Positions 46,400 to 58,100 of a stretch of DNA of 64,000 bases are shown in pieces. A program made the position numbers and the translations under genes. Under the pieces are notes generated by a model. The model did no database searches. It was not told the DNA's origin and saw only the letters and a list, made by a program, of their open reading frames with translations. The stretch's first letter is position 1. Each line of letters opens with the position of its first letter. The stretch is from contig CAWZYM010000362.1 of assembly GCA_963966185.1 (NCBI GenBank), positions 287,501-351,500 of the forward strand, in the 5' to 3' direction. This DNA is from Rhabditoides inermis (Eukaryota; Nematoda; Chromadorea; Rhabditida; Rhabditidae).

Positions 46400-47669
46400 C
46401 AAGGCTTCGTGGAGGTTGACGCATCTAGTTTCTTCCTCTTAATGACTGATAGAGTACCTACAGTATCGAGAGTATCAAGAGTATCGAGAGAACCGAAAGT
46501 GCCGAGAGTGCCGAGAGTAACAGCCCTACGTACGTAGTGCCTGTGAGTGAAAGGGACCAAGTAGAGTTCACTCCACGTGGGAGCCTGACCACGTGCGAGC
46601 AGACCAAGCAGAGCGAGAACTCACTCATCCGGCGCACCTTCCACACGCGCACCCGATGGCAATGGCACGAGCAGGGACGAGGAAAGGAAGAGCAACTACG
46701 AGAAAGGATGTTTTCTGGTAGATAGGTGTCTAATTGATAGGTATGCATCATTAGAATAAAAAGTTCTGATTGGGAGGTAGAAATAATGGCCGGGCCGCAT
46801 AGGATACAGAGTGGTGGCCGCAGTGGAAAGAGAGGGCCACGCACGGTATACCGGGCCAGTGAGAGTGTCTATTAAAATGTTGTTAGTGTTTTCTGGTAGA
46901 CAGGTACCTACATGATAGGTATGCATAATTAGAATAGAAAGTTCTGATTGGAAGGTAGAAAGAATGGCCGGGCCGCATCGGATTCAGAGTGGTGGCCACT
47001 GTTTGAATGTGAACTACAGTTTCGTACACGAACATTATTGTGAAATATAGTAATTTTTAGGTGAACCAAAGTTTATATCATCAGTTACATCTCGTTTGTG
47101 CTTTGAAACTGAAGATAATACACATTAATAACAATAACACTAATTCAGGGCCACAGGGCCACGGGCCGCATTTTACCACTCAAGGGCCACGGGCCAGGGC
47201 CAGGGCCGCGTTCAACCCGGTCCCAATGAAACATGAAATCGCGGAATGATTCGAAAATATCCCCGTGACGCCAAAAATGATGTAAATGCAAATGAAAAGA
47301 AACGAACGACAACAGTATATCATCAGTACACATGACGTCATGCACCTGTGACGTCACGTGTACTGATATGCCAGATTTCAGCAACAAAGTACCTTAAATG
47401 ACACAAAAACAACAATAAAAGAAAGGGGCGCTAGCACAACCAACTTCAAATCCGTTCGTTCGTCGTTTTGAAAATCGGTTATGACAACAATGCGAAGTGA
47501 AATCACAAACGGCATCTTAGCGGCGTTTTACCCGCGTTTTACCAGCCTTTACCGTCATACGTACAAAAATATTGCTAACCGCTTCTTAGCGGCGTTTTAC
47601 CGGCGCGCTAGTAGCAAACCGGCCTTACCGGCGTCTTACCCGCGTGCTAGTAGCGCAGTTTTGTCAGTG

Positions 47670-48759
47670 TATCGTGAATGGAAAAAAAACGACGCCAACC
47701 TTTTTGAAGAAGATGCTGTCCATAGCGCGGTCAGCCGTGGCAACCAGAGGCTAAAAGGGGTGAATTAGATAGAATAAAGGAATTTGAAATAAAAAAATAG
47801 ATACGAAAAACACGAATAAGCATAAAAATGGTCAAAAAGTGAGACAAATGCGAGCGCATCGCAGTGGATGGTGGAGAGTGTGAGAGGAGTGTGAGAGAGT
47901 AGTGACAATAGTGAGTTGTGCGGATTCGTGCAGCACTATCGTATGCACTACACAGACAAACTGCCGCGAGTCGACCCCCAATGCGCAGCGGGCCCGAACG
48001 GTTCCCGCATCGACCCCCAGTCGGGGAACGCTGGGGGACTAGGCCCCGCCCACTGCGCGTCCCCCGACGCTCCCCGAACGCTCCCCGAATGGGCGGTAAA
48101 CCCGGCGCGAGTTTGACGCTGTGACCACATAAGAGCAGATCGTGCGTCGCCTTCGAGACGATGGAAATCAAGTGAAACTTTGTTTTCATTGATTACTGCA
48201 AGACAGTTGAACACTGTACTTGCGCTTTTTGGTGCATTACAGTAGGTTACTGCATAGTAACCGATTACTGTACTTTGTGAAAGTACAGGTAATCAACTAT
48301 TGTAATCACACCAAAAGTAAATTTTTAAATGCTAAATTCATTTTACAAACGATATCAACTATAGAAATCAAAAATCTGGAAGAAATCTCGAAAAAAAATT
48401 TGCCGTCCCCAGTCGACCCCCAACGCGCCCCGAGTCGACCCCTGTCTAGGAAGCTTTGGGGGAGCGTTGGGGGAAAATTTCGGGGGTCGACTCGGGGCGC
48501 GCTCGGGGTCGAGTCGGGGAGGTTTGTCTCTGTACGGAGAACAATTCGTGGGAGTCTCGGAGGCATCCTGTAAAATTCAACAATTCAACAATTCAACAAC
48601 TGGGAAAATTCAACAATTCGGAAAATTCAACAACGAAAAATTCAACAACAAATGACGTCATAGCGGAATTTTCTGAGTGTCTCCAAATAACGGGCCCGTT
48701 GAAGAGTTCCGTATTTGTTTGGGGGACCCGGCCCTGTTTTTTTAATGAATGCGTTTTGC
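47670..48759 (-). repeat. left arm of the ataxin-3 promoter palindrome
   Basis: About 1,090 bp are the inverted copy of 49,099-50,189. Read on the - strand this arm ends with a copy of the first ataxin-3 coding exon (47,697-47,720), in which the seventh codon is AAA (Lys) instead of GAA (Glu). The exon copy has no downstream exons on its side, since the CACTA-like element follows. Confidence 0.95.
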
Positions 48760-49098
48760 AAACCTTTTCACGGCTTAGATCACATTGTCAATGACATAGT
48801 ATAATAGAAGAGAAGTGGGCCGAACAATTGCAGCAGTTCGACGCGACGTCCAGTTCGGATGCTTCAGTGTGTATACAGAGTACAAATTGGCTGTACAGGT
48901 CGACCAGGTCGCGTAGCATTAGTTGAGCTGCATCGGCGTTCCCTCGATCGCACAGAGCTCTCGGCACTGTCCTCGGCACCACGCTGCTCCGGTGGGTTCA
49001 CAAGCGTTTTCAATACGGCTTCATCAGCTCAGAATAGTAAACGTAGTTGAAGTAGTTCGCAGACCTATACCTCCAACAATAAATGATGAAAATACTTC
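48760..49098. other. spacer of the palindrome
   Basis: 339 bp of unique sequence between the arms, with modest open frames on both strands (one on - contains LMLRDLVDLYSQFVLCIHTE). I could not assign exons or a family. Confidence 0.5.
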
Positions 49099-50216
49099 GC
49101 AAAACGCATTCATTAAAAAAACAGGGCCGGGTCCCCCAAACAAATACGGAACTCTTCAACGGGCCCGTTATTTGGAGACACTCAGAAAATTCCGCTATGA
49201 CGTCATTTGTTGTTGAATTTTTCGTTGTTGAATTTTCCGAATTGTTGAATTTTCCCAGTTGTTGAATTGTTGAATTGTTGAATTTTACAGGATGCCTCCG
49301 AGACTCCCACGAATTGTTCTCCGTACAGAGACAAACCTCCCCGACTCGACCCCGAGCGCGCCCCGAGTCGACCCCCGAAATTTTCCCCCAACGCTCCCCC
49401 AAAGCTTCCTAGACAGGGGTCGACTCGGGGCGCGTTGGGGGTCGACTGGGGACGGCAAATTTTTTTTCGAGATTTCTTCCAGATTTTTGATTTCTATAGT
49501 TGATATCGTTTGTAAAATGAATTTAGCATTTAAAAATTTACTTTTGGTGTGATTACAATAGTTGATTACCTGTACTTTCACAAAGTACAGTAATCGGTTA
49601 CTATGCAATAACCTACTGTAATGCACCAAAAAGCGCAAGTACAGTGTTCAACTGTCTTGCAGTAATCAATGAAAACAAAGTTTCACTTGATTTCCATCGT
49701 CTCGAAGGCGACGCACGATCTGCTCTTATGTGGTCACAGCGTCAAACTCGCGCCGGGTTTACCGCCCATTCGGGGAGCGTTCGGGGAGCGTCGGGGGACG
49801 CGCAGTGGGCGGGGCCTAGTCCCCCAGCGTTCCCCGACTGGGGGTCGATGCGGGAACCGTTCGGGCCCGCTGCGCATTGGGGGTCGACTCGCGGCAGTTT
49901 GTCTGTGTAGTGCATACGATAGTGCTGCACGAATCCGCACAACTCACTATTGTCACTACTCTCTCACACTCCTCTCACACTCTCCACCATCCACTGCGAT
50001 GCGCTCGCATTTGTCTCACTTTTTGACCATTTTTATGCTTATTCGTGTTTTTCGTATCTATTTTTTTTATTTCAAATTCCTTTATTCTATCTAATTCACC
50101 CCTTTTAGCCTCTGGTTGCCACGGCTGACCGCGCTATGGACAGCATCTTCTTCGAAAAGGTTGGCGTCGTTTTTTTTCCATTCACGATAACTCCAGGGTT
50201 CCGTGTGTTTTGTACG
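49099..50216 (+). repeat. right arm of the ataxin-3 promoter palindrome
   Basis: Contains the CAACAATT-rich repeat (49,174-49,293), a GC-rich ~700-bp stretch with CCCCGA words, the probable promoter region, and exon 1 of ataxin-3 (50,136-50,159). It extends to 50,216, where it pairs with 38,212. It carries the empty site of the CACTA-like insertion. Confidence 0.95.
50099..50107 (+). promoter_or_regulatory. probable spliced-leader acceptor of ataxin-3
   Basis: CCCCTTTTAG ends 28 bases before the start ATG. A pyrimidine-rich AG with no upstream exon and a short leader fits nematode trans-splicing; it could also close a 5'-UTR intron. Confidence 0.4.
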
Positions 50217-52066
50217 TTTTTTTTATAATGGAGAGTGTATGATTATATGATTTTAATATACACCTTTTCACTATTAATTTATTTAACTTTCGAAACTTTC
50301 CTAGTTTCAACCTATTGCAGCAACAAGGAATGTTGTGCGCGCAGCACGCGTTGAACATGCTCCTGCAGGGCGACTACTTCAACGCCGTCGACCTGGCAGA
50401 CATTGCGAGGAAGATGGACAGGTAGAGTTTACCTGGTTTACTTGGATGTTCACATGTTTACTTGTTTGGCTTGTTTTGTTTATCTGCCGTTGTGTACTTG
50501 TTTACTCTCAGCGAGGAGAACGGGGTGCTTCAGCGGCACAACCAGCAGTCGCAGAACATGGACGACTCGGGATTCTTCTCCATACAGGTAAGTGTGATAA
50601 CGATAAATTATGTGATATTGATATTTTTTGTGAAATTTCGCGTGGAAGTTAAATCATTGCTATGTTTTGCATTTAAACTAGACCAAGACCAGGCTGTGAA
50701 AGTGAATATACATGGGATTGATATAAACGTGTGGTTAGAGTTTGTGGTTTTAATATAAAAAAGCTCGAATTCAGAATGCAATTTTACTGGTGTTGGTGTT
50801 ACAACACAACTCACAAATCAATAATCAATGAATCGATTTCACTTGTAGGTCCTGTGCGGGGCGCTGCACCCGTTCTCGCTCGACCTGGTGCACATCGACC
50901 ACCCCAGTATGCGGGAGGTGAAGGCCAGACCCAAGTGAGTCCTCGCTTTTGCGGTAGATGATATGTGTTCTTGGACACCTATCACTTCTTCTGGTGTCTG
51001 CTTTTCTTCATTCAATTGTTCGGATCCGAAAAAAAAACATTATACGATCATAACTCCAAAACATCGGTCATAGTAAAGTAGTAGAGTAGCAAAATGATGA
51101 TCCATCTTGTCGCGGCAGTGTTTGCTTCTCATATCTTGGCCATTCCCCTCCCTTTCCAGCTCCGCGAAGGCGTTCATCTGCAACCAGCAGCAGCACTGGT
51201 TCGTCGTGCGTCGATTTGCCGCCCAGTGGTTTGAGCTCAACTCGATGAAAAAGGTGGGCAGGTTGTAATGTTACATTTAATTATGGTTTCATTAAACTGT
51301 GAATTTGTTACCATACGTATATTATACGTAGTGAGACAACTCGATGAAGAAGGTGGGGAGAAGGAATGTTACATTTAATTAATGTTTTATTAAATTTAAA
51401 CACTCAAACTCCGAAGACTTTTGGGGAGGGTTGTTGTGTCGTCGTGCTGGTTGAATTCATAAATTCGCAATACTTTTAGGGCCCGCAGCTGGTGTCGGAC
51501 CTGCACATGCACATGTACCTCGACCAGCTGGCCAGGGACGGTGGGTGAGGGGATGGTCCCTCTCTCTTTCTGTCTCTATCTCCCCCCCTCTCTTCCTTCT
51601 GTGTGTAGTCTGATCGAGTAGTGGTCTCGGGAGGGAGAAGGGAGTAGAAGTGGGTTCGGAACGTGAGTAGAAGCGTGAAAAAGGTGATCATAATATATGA
51701 TGATGATACATTAGTTCGAACTATTTGCAAAAACTGCGAACTGTGACTGACTGTCAATTTTCGGAAATATTTTGAACTTTTCTTTGTCTCTCTCGTTTTG
51801 CACACTCTTTTGCGCGCTTCTTCTTCTTCTTGTACACTCTTTTGAATTTGGTACGAACTTATTTCGAACTTTTTTGGGGACTTTAATCCCACTCCAGGTT
51901 ACTGGAGTAGAAAGGAGTAGAGACAGGGTGGGAAGGAAGAAGAGGTGATGATCGTGTCTCTCCTTCACCGCAGGTCGTTTGTGGGTAGTGGGTTTGTGGT
52001 TGGTGCATCACAGAAGTGCATCAAAACAATGATAGTCTCTCTTTCTCCTCTCTCTTCTCTCTCTTC

Positions 52067-52102
<36 letters not shown>

Positions 52103-55100
52103 TCTCTCTGTGTATCCGTCTCTGATTGGGTAGAGGGTCTAGGGACACAGTGTTTGTGGTGTTAATTGCGTGCTCTCACTGCTCTCTGTGATCTTAGCAA
52201 GTAATTGCTGATTGTGTAAAGGAGTAGTCTATAAATGAAGTAGAAGGTGATGATGATCGTATATGGAGTGGAAGTGCGGAAGGAAGAAAAAGATAAAAAG
52301 GTGTTAATAATCATTTCTTACCCTTTGCAGGCTACACGGTGTTTGTGGTGCACGGGGTGCTGCCCGAGTGCCGCGCCGACGAGGCCATCGCCCGCAACCC
52401 AGTCAAGCCGGACAAGCCGGTGGGTATCGATTTATTGATTGGTTATGATTGAATGATTGATTGATTGGTTATTCGGTGTCCCGTCGATTTGTAAGAAAGC
52501 GAAAAAAATTTTGAATCCAATTTTGTTCTCGTCATTGTATGTTTCTCCGGTCGCCGGTATAGAGTTGTGGAGAAGTGGTCAGCAATCATGCATTTCATCC
52601 CCTATTCTTTAGAATTTGACATTTATACATTATTGAAATTGTATTGGAATACGTTTCTCTGATGAAACATGGTGCATAATGAAATTGTGACGATAATTTC
52701 ACGAATGCGTCTATAAAGAAACGACGTAAAATGATCTATTCTCCCAGCGCTACTCGAACACCGTTCAAGCTGCATTTACACATGTACATGAAAATGCGAT
52801 TCTGTATTAAATGTTCAATTTGAGTTGATAATCACAACCATTTCAGTTGTTTGCGAACGAGTCGGTTGACATGTGCACATGTACTACTTGACTCGAGTTT
52901 CAAAAAATTCAAGTGCAATTCAAAACTCAAATGTTTATTCGGAATCGCAAATATGATTATGACACGTACAACACGAAATCAATCAATCAATCATTTATCC
53001 AGAATCGCTATATCCTGACTATACAACAAGTGCATACGGTACACCACAAGGGCTAAGCGCTGGGAGCAACACAGTTTAGCAACGGGGATGGTAGGGTCGA
53101 AGGTCGAAATTCGATATTAGATCGATATTCAGTCGATAATCATTCGATTTCCTTTCCATAATCCATTAGAATTAGATACCATTATAGACGATATTGGGGC
53201 TCCGGGTGTTCCTTTCCTTCCATTATAATCCACAATAGTAACTCCGCGGGCTAGGAAGACAGCGTTCTCATGAGCTATTCCCCGCCTTGCTCAAGGGTAC
53301 TGGGTAGAGTTGGGCGAATAATTTTTTTGGACGAATAACGAATAATTTTTATTCGTTCGATTAATCGTCGAGTTCGATTATTCGAATATTATTCGATTAA
53401 TCGTCAGCACTCGAATAACGAATAAAAGTTATTCGATTATTCGATTAATCGATTAATCGACTGAATAATTCTTCTCGAATAAGCACAAAATGACGGTATT
53501 TTGGAGTATATCATGTGTTTTGGTGGACAATTATTCGAATAATCGAACTTTGAAGACGAATAACGAATAAATGTTATTCGATCGATTAATCGAACAAATA
53601 TTTTATTCGAATATTACTCGATTAATCGTCAGATCTCGAACAACGAATAAAAATTGTTCGATTAATCGATTAATCGAATAATTATTCGGATTTTTTTTCG
53701 TATTCGATTAATCGTGCACACCTCTAGTACTGGGGAAGACCCGACCGCGCGATGCGAGAGAGGAAGAAATAATAAAGAAAAGTTCTTATGAGTGATTTTG
53801 CGCCGAATGAAAGGTCCCGCTCTCACTCGAGTTTCGAGCTGAACAGCTGAACATTGTGATCATCGATTCCAGATCGCGGCGAACGAGTCGCTGGAGGAGC
53901 GGCGACGTCGGGAGGCGGGCGCCGGCCAGCGACTGGGCGGCAGTGGACAAGAGGAGCAGGAGGAGGAGGAGAGGAGGCGGGTCAGGGAGGCGATGCGGGC
54001 GAGTAGGCAGGCGGCCGGTGGGTGGATGTCTTTTTCACTCACTCTACATCTCCCTGTCTCACTTTCATATCAAACTCAGTGTTTCGGTTTGCGCCTGTCT
54101 GCTATTTCGTCAGTATGCGCTGCTCGATTCGAGATGACTATTGTGATTGGAGAGTCGATGGACCCGGAGCTGGCGCTGGCCATTTGCGAGTCGCTGCGGG
54201 AGGCGACGGGCGCCGACATTGTCGTGCTGGACGGAGAAGACGACGAGGAAGTTGTGGACGTCACGCCCCAGGTGGGGATTGATTGATTGATTGATTGGTT
54301 ATGGATTGATGTTGATTGGTACTGGGATGGACGTCACGCCCACGGTGGGCAAGTTGGCAGTATTGATTGGTTAGTTATCGATTGATGTTGACTGGTACTG
54401 GGATGGACGCCCACGGTGGGCAAGTCGGCCGTATTGATTGGTTATGGATTGATGTTGATTGGTACTGGGATGGACGTCACGCCCACGGTGGGCAAGTCGG
54501 CCGTTTTGATTGGTTATCGATTGATGTTGACTTGTAAGGCTATTTGGAGTGTGTAGATGGTAGGTGTTATGTTGATGATAAAGAGGATGGGTGCTGGGGT
54601 TTGTTTTGTTATGAGGATGGAGCTTGCGAATTGAAAGCAACTCTGCATGGTTCGATGTTATTGATTGGATGAAACGCATGCTCAACGGTTTTGTGAGGGA
54701 ATGATGTATATTCGAGTGGAGATATCAGATATGCTCTATGTGGCGGTTGGCTATTGTTTTTCAGATGAGCAGAGCACGAAAAGCGCAGTCGTATTGGAAA
54801 AAAACACAGTTTGGTCTTTGTAGGTAGGTGGAACATAGTTGGTGAGGTTTCAATAGGTGCGAGTTCCATTAGAGAGGGCGCGCAGCGCCCTCTCTCTTGG
54901 GTTAAAATAAGGCTCGCGCCAGAATTTTCAAGTAGCGATATCCAAAGGACATGTTAGCAACAATGTGAAGTCTTCCAATTTATGTTAGTTAGATTCGCAC
55001 GGTTCCATAGGGCAGATCACTAATTGACGGCATCTTTGTATCTTTTCTCCGAAAGAAGTTATGAGCGATCTCGCACTCGCACTAGGCGAAAGGCCAGCGT

Positions 55101-58100
55101 GTGGGTGGGTGTCGTTTCCAGTCACGCTAGCTGATAGCTAGCCCTCTGCTGGCGGGCGAGCGCGAGAGCACGCGAGAGAGCACGCTGTTTGGAGAGAGAC
55201 AGATGTACTTTGGTGGCTGCGATCAGTAGGAATTTAGTAAGGGGAGAGAGAAAGAGAGAACGAGAGAACGAGAGAACGAGAGAACGAGAGAACGAGAGAA
55301 CGAGAGAACGATATAACGAGAGAAAAGGAGAAAAAGAGAGGAGGGAAGGAGGGAAGGAGAGACGGAGAGAACGAGAGAACGAGAGAACGAGAGAAGGATA
55401 GAAAGAGAGAACGAGAGAACGAGAGAACCAGAGAAAGAGAGAAAGATATAAAAAGAGAACGAGAGAGCTAGAGAACGAGAGAAAGAGAGAAAGGGAGAAG
55501 GAGGGAAGGAGGGATGGAGAGAAGAAGAGAAGGATAGAAAGAGAGAACGAGAGAACTAGAGAACGAAAGAAAGAGAGAAAGAGATAAAGAGAGAACGAGA
55601 GAAAGCGAGAACGATATAACGAGAGAATTAGAGAACGAGAGAAAGAGAGAATGGGAGGAGGAGGGAAGGAGGGAAGGAGAGAAAGAGAGAAAGAGAGAAC
55701 GAGAAAACGAGAAAACGAGAGAAAGAGAAAACGAGAGAAAGAGAGAACGATATAACGAGAGAGCTAGAGAACGAGAGAAAGAGAGAAAGGGAGAAGGAGG
55801 GAAGGAGGGATGGAGAGAAGAAGAGAAGGAGAGAAGGAGAGAACTAGAGAAAAAAGAGAAAGAGAGAAAGAGAGAAATAGAGAAAGAGAGAAAGAGAGAA
55901 AGAGAGAAAGAGAGAAAGAGAGAAAGAGAGAAAGAGAGAAAGAGAGAAAGAGAGAAAGAGAGAAAGAGAGAAAGAGAGAAAGAGATAATGAGAGAACGAG
56001 AGAAAGAGAAACCGATAGAAAGAGAAAACGAGTGAAAGAGAGAACGATATAACGAGAGAACTAGAGAACGAGAGAAAGAGAGAAAGTGAGAAGGCGGGAA
56101 GGAGGGAAGGAAAGAAGGAGAGAACGAGACAACGAGAGAACGAGACAACGAGACAACGAGACAACGAGAGAACGAGAGAACGAGAAAACGAGAGCACGAG
56201 AGAACGAGAAAAAGAGAGAACGATATAACGATATAACGAGAGAAATAGAGAACGAGAGAAAGAGAGAAAGAGAGAAGGAGAGAAGGAGGGAAGAAGAGAA
56301 GGAGAGACGGAGAGAACGAGAGAACGAGAGAACGAGAGAACGAGAGAAGGATAGAAAGAGAGAACGAGATAAAGAGAGAACGAGAGAACGAGAGAACGAG
56401 AGAACGAGAAAACAAGAGAAAGAGAGAACAAGAGAAAGAGAGAACGAAAGAAAGAGAGAACGATATAACTAGAGAACGAGAGAACGAGAGAAAGAGAGAA
56501 GGAGGGTGGTAGGAGGGAAGGAGGGAAGAAGAGAAGGAGAGACGGAGAGACGGAGAAAACGAGAGAACGAGAGAACGAGAAACGAGAGAACGAGAGAACG
56601 AGAGAACGAGAGAAAGAGAGAAAGAGAGAAAGAGAGAAAGAGAGAACGAGAGAAAGAGAGAACTGGAGAACTAGAGAAAAAGAGAAAGGGAGAAGGAGGG
56701 AAGGAGGGAAGGAGAGAAGAAGAGAAGGAGACACGCGAGAACGAGAGAACGAGAGAACGAGAGAACGAGAGAACGAGAGAACGAGAGAAAGAGAAAACGA
56801 AATAACGAGAGAACTAGATAACGAGAGAACGAGAGAACGAGAGAAAGAGAGAAAGGGAGAAGGGGGGAAGGAGGGAAGGAGAGAAGGAGAGACGGAGAGA
56901 CGGAGAGAACGAGAGAACGAGAGAACGAGAGAAAGAGAGAACGAGAGAAAGAGAGAAAAGAGAGAAAAGAGAGAACGAGAGAAAGAGAGAAAAGAGAGAA
57001 AGGGAGAAAGAGAGAACGAGAGAACGAGAGAACTAGAGAACGAGAGAAAGAGAGAAAGGGATAACGAGAGAACGAGAGAAAGAGAGAACGAGAGAAAGAG
57101 AGAACGAGAGAAAGAGAGAAGGAAAGAAGGAGGGAAGGAGGGAAGGAGGGAAGGAGAGGAGGAGAGGAGGAGAGAAGGGGAGAAGGAGAGAAGGAGGGAA
57201 GGAATGGGAGGAGAGAAGGAGGAAAGGAGAGGAGGAGAGAAGGAAAGAAGGAGAGAAGGAGGGAAGGAATGGAAGGAGAGAACGAGAGAACGAGAAAATA
57301 TCGAAAAAATTTGAAATGAAATTGATGAAATAATGAGAGAAGAACATGTTACATGTATGAAGACGAGAGAGAAAATTTCTATGAAATTCAACAAAAGGAC
57401 ATATATTATCTTTTAAAAGTACTTCCGTAAAAAGTGTTGTTTGTGTTAACCTGATTCAAGAAAAGCGCATGCATATATTATTAATTTTCGAAAAATCAAA
57501 TCGTAAACACCTGAACATGAAAACTAACACAAACTTGCTCTTTCAAAACGTTGAATAATTTTTGAATAATTAATGTTGAATAATTCCATGTTTTGTTTTT
57601 TTTGACATTTATACCTGAAACATTGAGTCAAACAACATCACGAATAACATTTTATTTTACTGATAAACCATAAATAATAAACCGCAAAAAACACTAAATA
57701 AACAAAACAATCGTATTATTCTGAATGTTACGTGTAACTATTCTATATTCGTTTGAAAGAGCAAGTTTGTGTTAGTTTTCATGTTCAGGTGTTTACGATT
57801 TGATTTTTCGAAAATTAATAATATATGCATGCGCTTTTCTTGAATCAGGTTAACACAAACAACACTTTTTACGGAAGTACTTTTAAAAGATAATTCATCT
57901 ATAAATTGAATTATTTTTCGAGAATTCTGTACTGGTTGAGGTAATGAAACGTAGATGTTGTGGTCAGTGTGTTCATTATAATATTAATATGATCGAATAG
58001 ACCATCGAATAATAAAGTTATAACTCACTTCAAATTCAAAATCTTTTTAATGACAAATTTTATTTTATATCTGTCATTCAGCCGTCGGCCCCCGCCGCTC

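Larger units (their letters stand above)
43830..47224. mobile_element. nested long-TIR element with RT fragments (copy 2)
   Basis: Same structure as 39,131-42,525, with AATGAAAC on both sides (43,822-43,829 and 47,225-47,232). Confidence 0.75.
42955..47653. repeat. tandem unit 2 of the composite transposon
   Basis: Offset +4,699 from unit 1 and essentially identical in everything checked. The junction at 42,945-42,970 reads ...GTGCTAGTAGCG-CTACTAGCGCGC..., where right and left subterminal repeats meet without the CACTG tips. Confidence 0.95.
38242..47669. mobile_element. CACTA-like composite transposon, 9,428 bp
   Basis: It starts CACTGACAGAAG and ends with the complement (TTTTGTCAGTG). The TAT target duplication is at 38,239-38,241 and 47,670-47,672. 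The uninterrupted target, with one TAT, is present in the opposite palindrome arm at 50,187-50,189 (ATA on the + strand). Next to each end are GC-rich subterminal repeats (GCGCTAGTAG, TTTTACCGGCGCGC), as in CACTA/CMC elements. The 3-bp target duplication and CACTG start support that superfamily; no transposase was identified, so it is probably non-autonomous. The body is two tandem 4,699-bp units (38,256-42,954 and 42,955-47,653). Confidence 0.8.

Noticed and set aside
47697..47720. A second ataxin-3 gene on the - strand
   Set aside because: Only the first 8 codons exist in the left palindrome arm; no further exon follows before the transposon.
48760..49098. Small gene in the palindrome spacer
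   Set aside because: Open frames exist on both strands but no start, splice pair or family motif supports one over the other.
55189..57394. Reading frames of up to 516 codons over the GA arrays
   Set aside because: Pure low-complexity translation of AGAGAACG/AGAGAAAG units inside ataxin-3 intron 9, with no splice context.
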